Assembly (NCBI GenBank): GCA_036337295.1
Contig: JAYZEN010000001.1
Coordinates: 434,001 to 498,000, forward strand
DNA: 64,000 bases
Direction: 5' to 3'
From: Ketobacter sp036337295
GTDB lineage: Bacteria > Pseudomonadota > Gammaproteobacteria > Pseudomonadales > Ketobacteraceae
In this document: one piece after another, positions 26,760 to 35,826 of the stretch
Layout of the letters: every line of letters begins with the position of its first letter
Numbering within the stretch: the stretch's first letter is position 1
Translations under genes and position numbers: made by a program
The notes under the pieces: generated by a model
The model's database searches: none
Seen by the model: the letters and a program-made list of their open reading frames with translations, nothing else
Told to the model about the DNA's origin: nothing

Positions 26760-27253
26760 CCCATCAGCCTGTGATGCACCGGGTGTATATCGGTCTGGGC
26801 AGCAACCTGGACACGCCGCTGGAGCAGCTGCAGCAGGCCCTGCAACAGCTGGAGCAGATCCCACAGACCACCCTGAAAGCCGTATCGGCGTTTTACGGCA
26901 GCACGGCCGTCGGCCCTGGTGCGCAACCGGATTACGTCAATGCGGCGGCAGAAGTAAACACCCAACTGGCACCACACGCCCTGCTGGACCACCTGCAGGC
27001 CATTGAACAGACCCAGGGTCGGGTACGGGGGCCAGAGCAATGGAGCCCGCGCACGTTGGATCTGGACCTGCTGCTGTATGGGGATGAATGCATTGCAACC
27101 GAACGTTTGAGTGTGCCCCATCCGCGCATGGCCGAACGCAACTTTGTGCTGCAACCGCTGCTGGACCTGAACGCCGATTTGCTTCTGCCGGATGGCCGCG
27201 CCGTGCAGGCACTGCTCAGTCAGCTCCCATCCGGCGGTTTGTGGCGGCTATGA
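26756..27253 (+). CDS. folK: 6-hydroxymethyl-7,8-dihydropterin pyrophosphokinase
   Basis: A 165-residue HPPK with the conserved YIGLGSNLDTP at the N-terminus, the catalytic-loop arginines in GRVRGPEQWSPRTLDLDLLLYG, and VPHPRMAERNFVL. It transfers pyrophosphate from ATP to hydroxymethyl-dihydropterin in folate synthesis. Both ends overlap its neighbours as ATGA (pcnB upstream, kinase downstream), so translation is coupled. A start six codons inside (MHRVYIG) is an alternative. Confidence 0.95.
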   Translation: MTHQPVMHRVYIGLGSNLDTPLEQLQQALQQLEQIPQTTLKAVSAFYGSTAVGPGAQPDYVNAAAEVNTQLAPHALLDHLQAIEQTQGRVRGPEQWSPRTLDLDLLLYGDECIATERLSVPHPRMAERNFVLQPLLDLNADLLLPDGRAVQALLSQLPSGGLWRL

Positions 27254-27879
27254 AATTCATTGTGGTGGAAGGCCCCATCGGAGTGGGCAAAACCACCCTC
27301 ACCCGCAAACTCGCCCACAGCTTTCGCTACGACCTGCTGTTGGAAGGTGCGGCCGACAATCCGTTTCTGGAGCGCTTCTATCACAATCAAAAGCAATGGG
27401 CACTGCAGACCCAATTGTTTTTTTTGCTGCAACGGGCCGACCAGTTAAACGAGCTGCGGCAGAACGATCTGTTCCAGCCGGTCCGGGTCGCCGATTTTCT
27501 GATTCACAAAGACCGGTTGTTTGCCGGTTTGACCCTGGACGACGATGAGTTCCGCCTCTACGACAAGGTCTACCAGCATGTGATCTCCAGCATTCCACGG
27601 CCAGACCTGGTGATCTATCTGCAGGCTTCGGTGGACACTTTGCAACAACGCATACAACAGCGGGCCATTCCCTGCGAACAGCAAATCAGTGCCGACTATC
27701 TGTCCCGCCTCAGTGACGCGTACGTGGATTTTTTTCTGCGCTATGACGAGTCACCGTTGCTGATGGTCAATACCGAACACCTGAACTTGGCAGAAAGCAC
27801 CCGTGACTACGAAAAACTGCTGGAGTATATTCAGACCAATCACAGCGGTCGCCATTATTTCAATCCGGTGGACGGCTAA
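27250..27879 (+). CDS. deoxynucleoside kinase (deoxyadenosine/deoxyguanosine kinase family)
   Basis: A 209-residue protein starting at the ATG that overlaps the folK stop. The P-loop is GPIGVGKTT at 9-17, followed by EGAADNPFLERFY, which resembles the E-x-x-x-NP-x-L-x-x-FY motif of deoxynucleoside kinases. A DFLIHKDRLFA segment aligns with the family's substrate-binding region. It would phosphorylate salvaged deoxynucleosides in the cytosol. Specificity cannot be set from motifs. This kinase often sits between folK and panB in gammaproteobacteria. Confidence 0.87.
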   Translation: MKFIVVEGPIGVGKTTLTRKLAHSFRYDLLLEGAADNPFLERFYHNQKQWALQTQLFFLLQRADQLNELRQNDLFQPVRVADFLIHKDRLFAGLTLDDDEFRLYDKVYQHVISSIPRPDLVIYLQASVDTLQQRIQQRAIPCEQQISADYLSRLSDAYVDFFLRYDESPLLMVNTEHLNLAESTRDYEKLLEYIQTNHSGRHYFNPVDG

Positions 27880-27936
27880 GCGGGAAAGTACTGTTTTTCC
27901 TGCATAAACAGCAACACAGAGGGAGCATTACGCGCC

Positions 27937-28731
27937 ATGGCTATCACCCTTTCCACACTCAACAAAATCAAGCAGGAAGGCAAGAAATTCACTTGCCTCA
28001 CCGCCTATGACAGCACCTTCTCCCACCTGGCCAGCAGCGCCGGCGTGGAAGTCCTGTTGGTGGGGGATTCTCTGGGTAATGTTCTGCAGGGGCATGACAG
28101 CACCGTTCCGGTCACACTCGACGACATGATTTATCACACTGAATGCGTGCGCCGCGGTAACCAGGGCGCACTGATCATGGCGGACCTGCCATTCATGACC
28201 TACGCCACCGAAGAACAGACCATGGCCAGTTGCGCCGCCCTGATGCGTGCCGGTGCCCATGTGGTGAAACTTGAAGGCGGCGACTGGCTGGTAAGCAGCG
28301 TGCAAAAACTCACGGATCGCGGTGTCCCGGTGTGCATCCACCTGGGGCTGACACCGCAATCGGTCAACAAATTCGGTGGCTACAAAGTACAGGGTCGTGA
28401 CCCGGCGGAACGGGAAGCCCTGATCCGGGATTCCATCGCCGCTGAAAAAGCCGGGGCTGCCATTCTGTTGTTCGAGTGCATTCCCTCCGACCTGATGGAA
28501 GAGATCATGCAGAAAGTGTCCATCCCGGTAATTGGCATAGGTGCCGGTCCGTCGGCAGACGCCCAGGTGTTGGTGTTGCACGACATGCTGGGGGCCACCA
28601 CCCGCAAGCCCGCCAAGTTCGTGAAGAATTTTATGCCGGAGGGTGACGGCAGCATTCAGGGTGCCATCAGCGCCTACGTGACCGCAGTCAAGGACGGCTC
28701 CTTCCCCGCACCGGAGCATGGCTTCGCCTGA
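27937..28731 (+). CDS. panB: 3-methyl-2-oxobutanoate hydroxymethyltransferase
   Basis: A 264-residue full-length PanB of the (beta/alpha)8 fold, starting MAITLSTLNKIKQEGKKF. It shows the metal and substrate segments LTAYDSTFSHLAS, VGDSLGNVLQGHDSTVPV, KLEGG and GIGAG. It transfers a hydroxymethyl group from methylene-tetrahydrofolate to ketoisovalerate, the first committed step to pantothenate. It lies 57 bases after the kinase gene and 35 before panC, likely one operon. Confidence 0.97.
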   Translation: MAITLSTLNKIKQEGKKFTCLTAYDSTFSHLASSAGVEVLLVGDSLGNVLQGHDSTVPVTLDDMIYHTECVRRGNQGALIMADLPFMTYATEEQTMASCAALMRAGAHVVKLEGGDWLVSSVQKLTDRGVPVCIHLGLTPQSVNKFGGYKVQGRDPAEREALIRDSIAAEKAGAAILLFECIPSDLMEEIMQKVSIPVIGIGAGPSADAQVLVLHDMLGATTRKPAKFVKNFMPEGDGSIQGAISAYVTAVKDGSFPAPEHGFA

Positions 28732-28766
28732 ACAGACAGTTTCGCCCGAACATAAGGTTTCGCCTG

Positions 28767-29615
28767 ATGAAAACAGTTAACAGCATTGAAGCATTACGGG
28801 CCGCAGTAAAAGCCCAGCGCATGGCGGGAAAACGCATCGGCTTTGTTCCCACCATGGGCAACCTGCACGCCGGCCATATCACCCTGATCACCGAAGGCCT
28901 GAAGCAAGCGGATTTTATGGTCTCCAGTGTGTTCGTGAACCCCACCCAATTCGGCCCGAATGAAGATTTCGACAACTACCCACGCACCCTGGACGCCGAT
29001 GCCGCCAAACTGGAAGCCGCCGGTTGTCATCTGTTGTTCGCGCCGCCGGTGGACGAGATGTACCCTGGCGACCAGGATAAGTGGGCCAAAGTGGTGGTGA
29101 CGGAGATCACCGACCGGCACTGTGGTGCGGCCCGCCCCGGGCACTTTGACGGGGTCTCCACGGTGGTCACCAAACTCTTCAATATTGTTAAGCCCGATGT
29201 GGCCCTGTTTGGCAAGAAAGATTTCCAGCAACTGGCGGTGATCCGCCGCATGACCACTGCACTGTGTTTCGATATTGAGGTGGTGGGTGTGGACACCGTG
29301 CGGGAAGCCAATGGCCTGGCCATGAGTTCCCGCAATGGTTATCTGTCGGCGGATGAAAAAAACCGTGGTGCTACCCTGTATCGCTGCCTGGACGCGGCCA
29401 AAGCGGCCATCCAACAGGGTGAACGGGATTATATGGCCGTCAGTCAGCGCGCCAACCAGGAGCTGACCGGCGCCGGTTTCGAACCCGAATACTTTTCCGT
29501 GTGTCGGGCGGACACCCTGGAACCGGCCACCGCCACGGACTCTGACCTGGTGATCCTGGCTGCCGCCCGCATGGGCAAGGCTCGCCTGATCGACAATATC
29601 GATTTTACGATTTGA
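28767..29615 (+). CDS. panC: pantoate-beta-alanine ligase
   Basis: A 282-residue PanC. It has the adenylate-forming HIGH-like motif in PTMGNLHAGH, the pantoate site VNPTQFGPNEDFDNYPRTL, FGKKDFQQLAVIRRM, and the KMSKS-like loop MSSRNGYLS. It condenses pantoate and beta-alanine using ATP, the last step to pantothenate. Its stop overlaps the convergent arsJ stop by 11 bases. Confidence 0.97.
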   Translation: MKTVNSIEALRAAVKAQRMAGKRIGFVPTMGNLHAGHITLITEGLKQADFMVSSVFVNPTQFGPNEDFDNYPRTLDADAAKLEAAGCHLLFAPPVDEMYPGDQDKWAKVVVTEITDRHCGAARPGHFDGVSTVVTKLFNIVKPDVALFGKKDFQQLAVIRRMTTALCFDIEVVGVDTVREANGLAMSSRNGYLSADEKNRGATLYRCLDAAKAAIQQGERDYMAVSQRANQELTGAGFEPEYFSVCRADTLEPATATDSDLVILAAARMGKARLIDNIDFTI

Positions 29616-30855
29616 CGGAACTGAGCACCGGATCATCCTGCTTGTGTTGATGGCGTGGCAGGCGCAAGGAAAACAGCGCTGCCAGCAACACAAACAGGGA
29701 GGACACAATCAGGCACACGAGCAGTCCATAGGTCTGGAACAGCCAACCGGATAGAATCGTTCCCAGCAACCGCCCCATGGCGTTGGCCATGTAGTAGAAG
29801 CCCACGTCCAGTGACACCCCGTCTTCGTCGGCATAACTGACAATCAGGTAACTGTGCAAGGAAGAATTGACGGCGAAAAGGGCACCGAATACCAATAGCC
29901 CACCCACCAGACTGATTTGCGGATACAGCCCCCACCACAGGGCAAACGCAATAGTCGCCGGCAGCAGGGACAACGGCAGGGCCCAGGCAAATGCTGCGCG
30001 GCCATCCGGTGTCAGCCCCCGGGCCCGGCCGGTAATCCGCGGCGCCAAGGTCTGCACAAAGCCATAGCCGATCACCCACAGCGCCAGGAAACCACCCACG
30101 CGCCAATGACCCCACTGAAAGTTCACCGCCAGGTACACCGGCAATGCCACCACAAACCAGACATCCCGTGCCCCGAATAAGAACAGGCGGGCAGCGGACA
30201 GCAGGTTGATGGCCGGGCTTTTGGAAAAGATCTGGGTGAATTTGGGTTTGTTTTTGGACTTACCCAGATCACGGCGCAAGAAGACCATACTCAGTATCCA
30301 GATCAGCGCCAGTGCGGCAGCCATGGCCGCCACCGCCCCCTGGAAACCCACCCATACCAGCAGCGCTCCTCCCAGAAAAAAGCCGGCACCCTTTAGTGCA
30401 TTTTTAGAACCGGTAAGCAGCGCCACCCATTTATACAAGGTGCCCTGCGCATCACTTGGCAACAACAACTTGATGGAACTCTTTGCACTCATCTTGTTGA
30501 GATCTTTGGCGATGCCCGACAGAGCCTGTGCCGCCATCACCCAGGGTACGGTCAACAGCGTCGTCGGCACCAACAACATGGACAACGCAATCACCTGCAA
30601 CAACAATCCCAGGTTCATGGTGCGATTCAACCCCAGGCGGGCACCCAGCCAGCCCCCGGTCAAGTTGGTGACCACACCAAAGAATTCGTAAAACAAAAAC
30701 AACAGGGCAATGTCCAGCGGGCTGTAACCCAGCTCGTGAAAATGCAGCACCACCAACATACGCAGGGCACCGTCGGTCAGGGTGAACGCCCAATAGTTAC
30801 CGGTCACCAGCATGTATTGGCGAATTTCCGGCGCCAGGCCCGACAGTGCCCCCAT
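29605..30855 (-). CDS. arsJ: organoarsenical efflux MFS permease ArsJ
   Basis: The 416-residue product starts at MGALSGLAPEIRQYMLV; AGGAGT, overlapping the gapdh stop, serves as Shine-Dalgarno. It is a 12-helix major facilitator protein. ArsJ exports 1-arseno-3-phosphoglycerate, made from arsenate by the partner GAPDH, giving arsenate resistance. Pairing with a dedicated gapdh and an arsR gene immediately upstream is the diagnostic context and is met exactly here. A generic MFS sugar transporter is the alternative but is less likely given that context. Confidence 0.93.
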   Translation of the reverse strand: MGALSGLAPEIRQYMLVTGNYWAFTLTDGALRMLVVLHFHELGYSPLDIALLFLFYEFFGVVTNLTGGWLGARLGLNRTMNLGLLLQVIALSMLLVPTTLLTVPWVMAAQALSGIAKDLNKMSAKSSIKLLLPSDAQGTLYKWVALLTGSKNALKGAGFFLGGALLVWVGFQGAVAAMAAALALIWILSMVFLRRDLGKSKNKPKFTQIFSKSPAINLLSAARLFLFGARDVWFVVALPVYLAVNFQWGHWRVGGFLALWVIGYGFVQTLAPRITGRARGLTPDGRAAFAWALPLSLLPATIAFALWWGLYPQISLVGGLLVFGALFAVNSSLHSYLIVSYADEDGVSLDVGFYYMANAMGRLLGTILSGWLFQTYGLLVCLIVSSLFVLLAALFSLRLPRHQHKQDDPVLSSVKS

Positions 30856-30860
30856 GGTAC

Positions 30861-31871
30861 TTACTCCTGATCCAGCCCGGCGACTTTCAGCACCAACTCC
30901 GCCGTACGATTGGCATAACCCCATTCGTTGTCATACCAGGCATACAGTTTCACCTGGGTGTCATTGATCACCATGGTAGAGAGTGCATCAATGATGCTGG
31001 AGCGGGGATCGGTTTTATAATCGATGGACACCAGCGGCCGTTCTTCGTAACCCAGAATGCCCTGCAGTTCCCCCGCTGCTGCCTGCTGTAGAAGGCCATT
31101 CACCTCCGCCACCGTCGTCGCCTGTTTCACCTCAAACACACAATCCGTGAGGGAGGCATTGGCCAGGGGCACCCGCACCGCATGGCCGTTCAAACGGCCT
31201 TTCAGTTCCGGGAAAATATGCGTGATGGCGGTGGCGGAACCGGTGGTGGTGGGAATCAGACTCATGCCGCAGGCCCGCGCCCGACGCAGATCTTTGTGGG
31301 GTGCATCCAGGATGGTCTGGGTATTGGTGATGTCGTGGATGGTGGTCATGGAGCCGTGCTCTATGCCCAGATTTTCATGGATCACTTTCACCACTGGCGC
31401 CAGGCAGTTGGTGGTACAGGATGCCGCCGTGACAATGCTGTGCACAGCCGGATCGTAGAGATGATCATTCACTCCCATCACCACATTCAGCACCCCCTCT
31501 TCTTTGACCGGCGCGGTCACCACCACCCGTTTCACCCCCTGCGCCAGATAAGCCTGCAACTGGGCTTGGGTTTTCATTTTGCCGGAGGCTTCGATGACCA
31601 CATCACAGGCAGACCAATCGGTATCCGGCAATGCCGTATTACGGGTGCAGGGGATCACCTGGCTGCCAATCAGCATGTTGCTGCCCTCCGAGCGCGCCTC
31701 ATGCTGCCAGCGCCCGTGCACAGAATCAAAGTTCAGCAGGTGTGCCAGAGTGGCCGCGTCACCGGCCGGATCGTTGATGCATTGCACGCGCACAGCGGGA
31801 TTTTCGTTTAACACCCGCAGGGCCAGGCGCCCCATGCGGCCGAAGCCATTGATGCCCACGTTGATGGTCAT
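30861..31871 (-). CDS. gapdh: ArsJ-associated glyceraldehyde-3-phosphate dehydrogenase
   Basis: A 336-residue GAPDH with the NAD-binding GINGFGRMGR at 7-16, catalytic C152 in AASCTTNCLAP and H179 in TIHDIT. In arsenic operons this paralogue uses arsenate in place of phosphate to make 1-arseno-3-phosphoglycerate, which ArsJ expels. Location between arsR and arsJ (5-base gap to arsJ) indicates that role rather than central glycolysis. No arsC or arsB gene is nearby. Confidence 0.95.
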   Translation of the reverse strand: MTINVGINGFGRMGRLALRVLNENPAVRVQCINDPAGDAATLAHLLNFDSVHGRWQHEARSEGSNMLIGSQVIPCTRNTALPDTDWSACDVVIEASGKMKTQAQLQAYLAQGVKRVVVTAPVKEEGVLNVVMGVNDHLYDPAVHSIVTAASCTTNCLAPVVKVIHENLGIEHGSMTTIHDITNTQTILDAPHKDLRRARACGMSLIPTTTGSATAITHIFPELKGRLNGHAVRVPLANASLTDCVFEVKQATTVAEVNGLLQQAAAGELQGILGYEERPLVSIDYKTDPRSSIIDALSTMVINDTQVKLYAWYDNEWGYANRTAELVLKVAGLDQE

Positions 31872-31925
31872 ATGCTCTCTCTCATTGAATGGGTGACGCC
31901 GTTTGGCAGTGGCGCCACCGACAGG

Positions 31926-32270
31926 TTAGCAACAGGATTCCTGGCGCTGCGGGCGATCCCCCATGCGACACAGGTTGTTCACATTGTCGTTGAGGAAATT
32001 CCGGTTGGCGCTCCGGGTGTCCGCCAGCACCTGCCGCGCCCACGCCGGCAATCCGGGGTTGATGCGGTAGAACACCCACTGCCCCTGGCGGCGATCCAAC
32101 AGCAGCTCACAGCTTCGCAGCTGGGCCAGATGGCGGGATATCTTGGGCTGGCTTTCACCCAGAGCGGCCATCAGTTCGCAGACGCAGAGTTCCCCCTCCT
32201 GCTCAATCAACAGCACGCAACGCAGGCGGGTTTCTTCCGCCAGGCATTTAAACAGAGACAGTGGATTCAC
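31926..32270 (-). CDS. arsR: ArsR-family arsenic-responsive repressor
   Basis: A 114-residue winged-helix repressor starting at GTG. The metalloid-sensing cysteine pair lies in ELCVCEL (about 27-33), and the recognition helix is in GESQPKISRHLAQLR. The C-terminal residues CC could add ligands. It would release DNA on binding arsenite/organoarsenical and so derepress itself and the gapdh-arsJ genes 54 bases downstream. Its probable operator is the palindrome about 70 bases upstream. Confidence 0.93.
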   Translation of the reverse strand: MNPLSLFKCLAEETRLRCVLLIEQEGELCVCELMAALGESQPKISRHLAQLRSCELLLDRRQGQWVFYRINPGLPAWARQVLADTRSANRNFLNDNVNNLCRMGDRPQRQESCC

Positions 32271-32338
32271 AACGACTCGCCTTTATTCGCCAATAGCCGG
32301 GATGGCTCAAACAACGTCAGCATAGCGGCGGATTATGA

Positions 32339-32364
32339 CATATATATGAAATTTCATATATATG
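32339..32364 (-). promoter_or_regulatory. perfect 26-bp palindrome, probable ArsR operator
   Basis: CATATATATGAAA followed by its exact reverse complement forms an uninterrupted 26-bp palindrome about 70 bases upstream of arsR. A CATAAT -10-like element lies next to it on the minus strand, so a bound repressor would block the promoter. Confidence 0.8.
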
Positions 32365-32416
32365 GGTTTACGAATACCCTAAACGGGTTTGCCCGCCAGC
32401 TTTATCGGCAACCGGT

Positions 32417-33139
32417 TTAATCGGACAAGTAGTATTCCACGGTGGAGACCACCCTCACCTTTTTGATGTGAGGATTGTTGGTGTCCCGGGGACTGATGGT
32501 GAACTGGCCCTGGGAAGCCCGCTTGATCTTGCCCAGGGTGCTTTGGGAATCGTTTGCAAATTTCATGGCCACCTCCCGCGCCTGCTTGGTGGCCTCCTCA
32601 ATCATCTGCGGTTTCACCGCGTTCAAATCCGTGAACAGGTATTCGGTCTGCGCCTGATAGTCGCCGCGGGTAATAACCACCCCCTGCCGCCCCAGCTCCG
32701 AGAGCTTGCTCATCACGTCGCGTACCTGGGGGATCTGACGGGAATACACCGTCACGGTTTGCTGCGCAGCATAACGAAACGCCACCGCACCATTGTTGCC
32801 GTACTGCTGGGCGGATTTATCGGTGATGGCTGGCTGGGATACGGTAATGTCCTCAGCGGCAATACCGTTGGCCTGCAGGAACGCCTTGATCTTGCCGGTG
32901 CTGGCATCCAGGGCCGCGTACAACGCACCCAGCTCGTTGTGGGCCTCGGTGAATTGAATGGGCCAGATGACGATGTCGGCATCCACCTCCCGTTCTGACA
33001 GCCCTTTCACGGTGACCGTACGCTCATACTCCTTGAACTGGATTGCGGAACTGCCCAACACATACCCCAGGCCAAGCAACCCCACGCACACCAACAAACC
33101 CAGCAAAAAGGCTCCCGCTGTATTGTTCCCGGACATCAT
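32417..33139 (-). CDS. SIMPL-domain (DUF541) protein
   Basis: A 240-residue protein with an N-terminal membrane helix (about 9-29) and a SIMPL domain. Typical features are the start TVTVKGLSEREVDADIVIW and regularly spaced strands with V-TRGDYQAQTEYLFTDL. SIMPL proteins are envelope-located and mostly of unknown role, and some have been linked to oxidative stress. It is anchored with its bulk in the periplasm. It lies 45 bases downstream of the YaiI-family gene on the same strand. Confidence 0.87.
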   Translation of the reverse strand: MMSGNNTAGAFLLGLLVCVGLLGLGYVLGSSAIQFKEYERTVTVKGLSEREVDADIVIWPIQFTEAHNELGALYAALDASTGKIKAFLQANGIAAEDITVSQPAITDKSAQQYGNNGAVAFRYAAQQTVTVYSRQIPQVRDVMSKLSELGRQGVVITRGDYQAQTEYLFTDLNAVKPQMIEEATKQAREVAMKFANDSQSTLGKIKRASQGQFTISPRDTNNPHIKKVRVVSTVEYYLSD

Positions 33140-33184
33140 TCACTCCCTGTGGTCATGGTGGTTAATCGAATACGCCCTCGGCGC

Positions 33185-33640
33185 TCAACGGTTGGCTTCG
33201 CGCTTGGCCAGAATACGATCCAGATGGTTGGCGAACGCCTGCCGGTCACTCTGACTCAAGGCTGGCGGCCCGCCGGTGTCGACACCACTGGAACGCATGG
33301 TATCGAGAAAGTCCCGCATATTCAGGCGCGGGCCAATGTTTTCGGTGGTATGCAGCTCTCCCCGCGGACTCAGGGCCTGGGCGCCTTTGGCAATGGCTTC
33401 TGCCGCCAGGGGAATGTCGCTGGTGATCACCAGGTCACCGGCATTGACCCGCCGCACGATTTCGTTGTCCGCCACATCAAAACCGGATTGCACCTGCAGG
33501 AACTGGATGAAGGCGGATTTTGGCACCCGCAGAAACTGGTTCGCCACCAGGGTGGTCAGCACCTTTTTGCGCTCGGCTGCCCGAAACAGGATTTCCTTGA
33601 TCACCACCGGACAGGCATCCGCATCCACCCAAATATTCAT
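33185..33640 (-). CDS. YaiI/YqxD family (DUF188) protein
   Basis: A 151-residue protein with the family start MNIWVDADACPVVIKEILFRAAER and the conserved VITSDIPLAAEAIAKGAQALSPRGE. The aspartates fit a PIN-like nuclease fold, but activity has not been established for the family. It is probably co-transcribed with the SIMPL gene downstream. Confidence 0.93.
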   Translation of the reverse strand: MNIWVDADACPVVIKEILFRAAERKKVLTTLVANQFLRVPKSAFIQFLQVQSGFDVADNEIVRRVNAGDLVITSDIPLAAEAIAKGAQALSPRGELHTTENIGPRLNMRDFLDTMRSSGVDTGGPPALSQSDRQAFANHLDRILAKREANR

Positions 33641-33694
33641 GCTACTGCGTTCCTTAATTGTGCACTATGGCAGGCATTCTACCCTGAAGCAGGG

Positions 33695-34405
33695 CTAGAT
33701 GCCCGCCCCCATCATATTGGTGTGAATGTCGGCCGCCGGGGGGATGCCATCAAACACCGACGGCTTGATCCACTGACTGACGTTTTTGGTCAACGCCGGC
33801 GGGCCTACCAGGGTCAGGCGCTTTTCTGAAATAGCCTGTTTGTAACTGATGTCCCCCATCCAGGCCTGGATCATGGTGCGCAGGTCGGTGGTGAAATATA
33901 CGTCCACATCTTTACCGGGATCGTGAATGCAGGTATCCACATGATCGTTCTTCACCACCAACCACCAGTTTTTCAGATCCACCAGATCGGTGAACTGAAA
34001 GCGGATCACCGTCTCGGTGCCCACCAGCTTTTCCGTGTCCACACTGCGCTCCAGGTACAGCATCAACAGCTCCACATCCAGGTCACTCTGGGGCATGCCT
34101 TCCCGCGCCCAGCGCATTCCCCACACGCCCATGGTTTCCAATACCGGATACAGCTCCTGGCCGGCAGGCGTTAAAAAGTATTCATAACCTTTCTGGCCGG
34201 GTATTTTTTTCTTCAGCACCAGTCCACAGCTGCACAATTCATTCAGGCGTTTGGTCAACATGGTAGGCGAGATGGAGCACAGACCACGCTGCAGCATATT
34301 GAACCGGGAAGCGCCCATCAGCAGTTCGCGCACGATCAGCAAAGTCCACTTATCACCCAACACCTCAGCGGCTTTTGAGATGGGGCAAAATTGTCCATAT
34401 TGCAT
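33695..34405 (-). CDS. HxlR-family regulator with C-terminal SCP2-like domain
   Basis: The ATG chosen has GAGG eight bases upstream and starts MQYGQFCPISKAAEVLG, giving 236 residues; a longer frame exists. The first about 100 residues are an HxlR winged helix (CPISKA, DKWTLLIVRELLMGASRF, LTPAGQELYPVL). The remaining about 120 residues resemble an SCP2 sterol-carrier-type ligand-binding domain (TDLRTMIQAWMGDISYKQAI). A lipid-like effector is possible. It is divergent from the acyl-CoA dehydrogenase gene, with repeats between them that may be its operator. Confidence 0.85.
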   Translation of the reverse strand: MQYGQFCPISKAAEVLGDKWTLLIVRELLMGASRFNMLQRGLCSISPTMLTKRLNELCSCGLVLKKKIPGQKGYEYFLTPAGQELYPVLETMGVWGMRWAREGMPQSDLDVELLMLYLERSVDTEKLVGTETVIRFQFTDLVDLKNWWLVVKNDHVDTCIHDPGKDVDVYFTTDLRTMIQAWMGDISYKQAISEKRLTLVGPPALTKNVSQWIKPSVFDGIPPAADIHTNMMGAGI

Positions 34406-34500
34406 CGGCTCATCCTCGATTTTGATTTGGCGGTATTCGTTGGCCAAATAAACGTGTGAAAATTCACAGTGATTTTCGCTCGTAATACAGCTTTTACGCC

Positions 34501-34555
34501 AACTACAGGTTTGGCAGTGCGTTACTACAGTTTACGTAGTTGGTTACTACAGTTT
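34501..34555. promoter_or_regulatory. direct repeats in the HxlR-acyl-CoA dehydrogenase intergenic region
   Basis: GTTACTACAGTTT occurs exactly at 34521-34533 and 34543-34555, 22 bases apart (two helical turns). A degenerate copy, AACTACAGGTTT, lies at 34501-34512. ACTAC and GTAGT arms between them give local dyad symmetry. This suits a dimeric regulator, most simply the divergent HxlR protein. Confidence 0.6.
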
Positions 34556-34635
34556 GAAAAGTATTTTTGCCGGATCGGTTTTCCTACCATGGCGTTGTTG
34601 ATCATTACGACACACAACTTCACAGGGAGAGAACC

Positions 34636-35769
34636 ATGACAACGCATCATCACACCGCCTGGTTTAACACAGCAGAAGAATTGCTGAACAACTTGGGCAG
34701 CCTGTTCGCCGAGCGCGCCTTCGATTTTGACACCAATTGCACCTTTGTACAAAAAAATTACAAAGACCTGCAGGAAGCCCGTTTCTTTTCATTGGCAATA
34801 CCTGTTGAGCTGGGGGGCGCAGGCCTCACCTACAGCGAACTTTGTCAGGTGACTCAGCAACTTGGGCAGTATTGTGGCTCCACTGCCCTGGCGTTCGCCA
34901 TGCATTCCCACCCCGTGGCCCTGAATGTGTATAAGGCACAACGCGGTGACACCCGGGCGCAGGCCACCTTGCAGAAAATCGCCAGCCAGGAGCTGATCAT
35001 CGCCGGCACCGGTGCCAACGACTGGTTGGAATCCAACGGCACTGCCCAAGCTGTAGACGGGGGCTACCTCATCAACGCGCACAAACGTTTCGTCAGCGGT
35101 GGCCCCGGCGCCCAGGTGCTGGTGTCCAGCGTGAACCATCAGGGTGCGGAGGGCGCTGAGGTGATTCACTTCTCACTGCCCATGAGCAGCGCGGGCATTC
35201 GTGTGCAAAATAACTGGAAAACCCTGGGTATGCGCGGCACCGGTTCCAACGACATCATACTGGAGAACGTGTTCCTGCCCGAGCAGGCCATTGTGGCCCG
35301 GCGCCCGGCCGGGGTGTGGCACCCCATCTGGGACACCATATTACCGATTGCCATGCCACTGATCACAGCCTGTTATTTGGGTCTGGCAGAGAAAGCGTTC
35401 GAACTGGCTCGGGCAGCCAGCGCCGGCAAACCGGATTTGGCTAGCCTGCTGGGCACCCTGAACAATCAACTCACCACCGCCCAACTGGCGTTGGAGGACA
35501 TGGTGCGCTGTCAGGACAATTATGGCTTCACACCGTCGCGTGCTTTGACGAACGCCATCCTCACCCGCAAAACCATCGCCAATCAGGCCATCCGCAATGT
35601 GGTTGAGCAGGCAGCGGTGTTGGTGGGCGGTAGTGGCTTTTTCCAAGGCCACCCCCTGGAGCGGATTGTACGCGATGTGAGGGCAATGCATTTTCATCCC
35701 TTGCCTGAGCACAAGCAGGTCAACTTTTCCGGCCGAATTCTACTCGGTCTGGACCCCATCAGCCTCTGA
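34636..35769 (+). CDS. acyl-CoA dehydrogenase family protein
   Basis: The start MTTHHHTAWF is set by AGGGAGAG just upstream and gives 377 residues. The acyl-CoA dehydrogenase fold is seen in IPVELGGAGLTYSELCQV, the TALAFAMHSHPVA segment, NNWKTLGMRGTGSNDIILENVF, and a C-terminal helical domain with VVEQAAVLVGGSGFFQGHPLERIVRDVRA. A typical catalytic glutamate is not evident, so it may be one of the flavin monooxygenase-like or atypical members. It is transcribed away from the HxlR gene and 57 bases before the methyltransferase gene. Confidence 0.85.
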   Translation: MTTHHHTAWFNTAEELLNNLGSLFAERAFDFDTNCTFVQKNYKDLQEARFFSLAIPVELGGAGLTYSELCQVTQQLGQYCGSTALAFAMHSHPVALNVYKAQRGDTRAQATLQKIASQELIIAGTGANDWLESNGTAQAVDGGYLINAHKRFVSGGPGAQVLVSSVNHQGAEGAEVIHFSLPMSSAGIRVQNNWKTLGMRGTGSNDIILENVFLPEQAIVARRPAGVWHPIWDTILPIAMPLITACYLGLAEKAFELARAASAGKPDLASLLGTLNNQLTTAQLALEDMVRCQDNYGFTPSRALTNAILTRKTIANQAIRNVVEQAAVLVGGSGFFQGHPLERIVRDVRAMHFHPLPEHKQVNFSGRILLGLDPISL

Positions 35770-35826
35770 CCAAAACTTGCGTTTTCTTAATCACATTTTT
35801 ACTCACTATTTTTCTGGAGAGACCTC

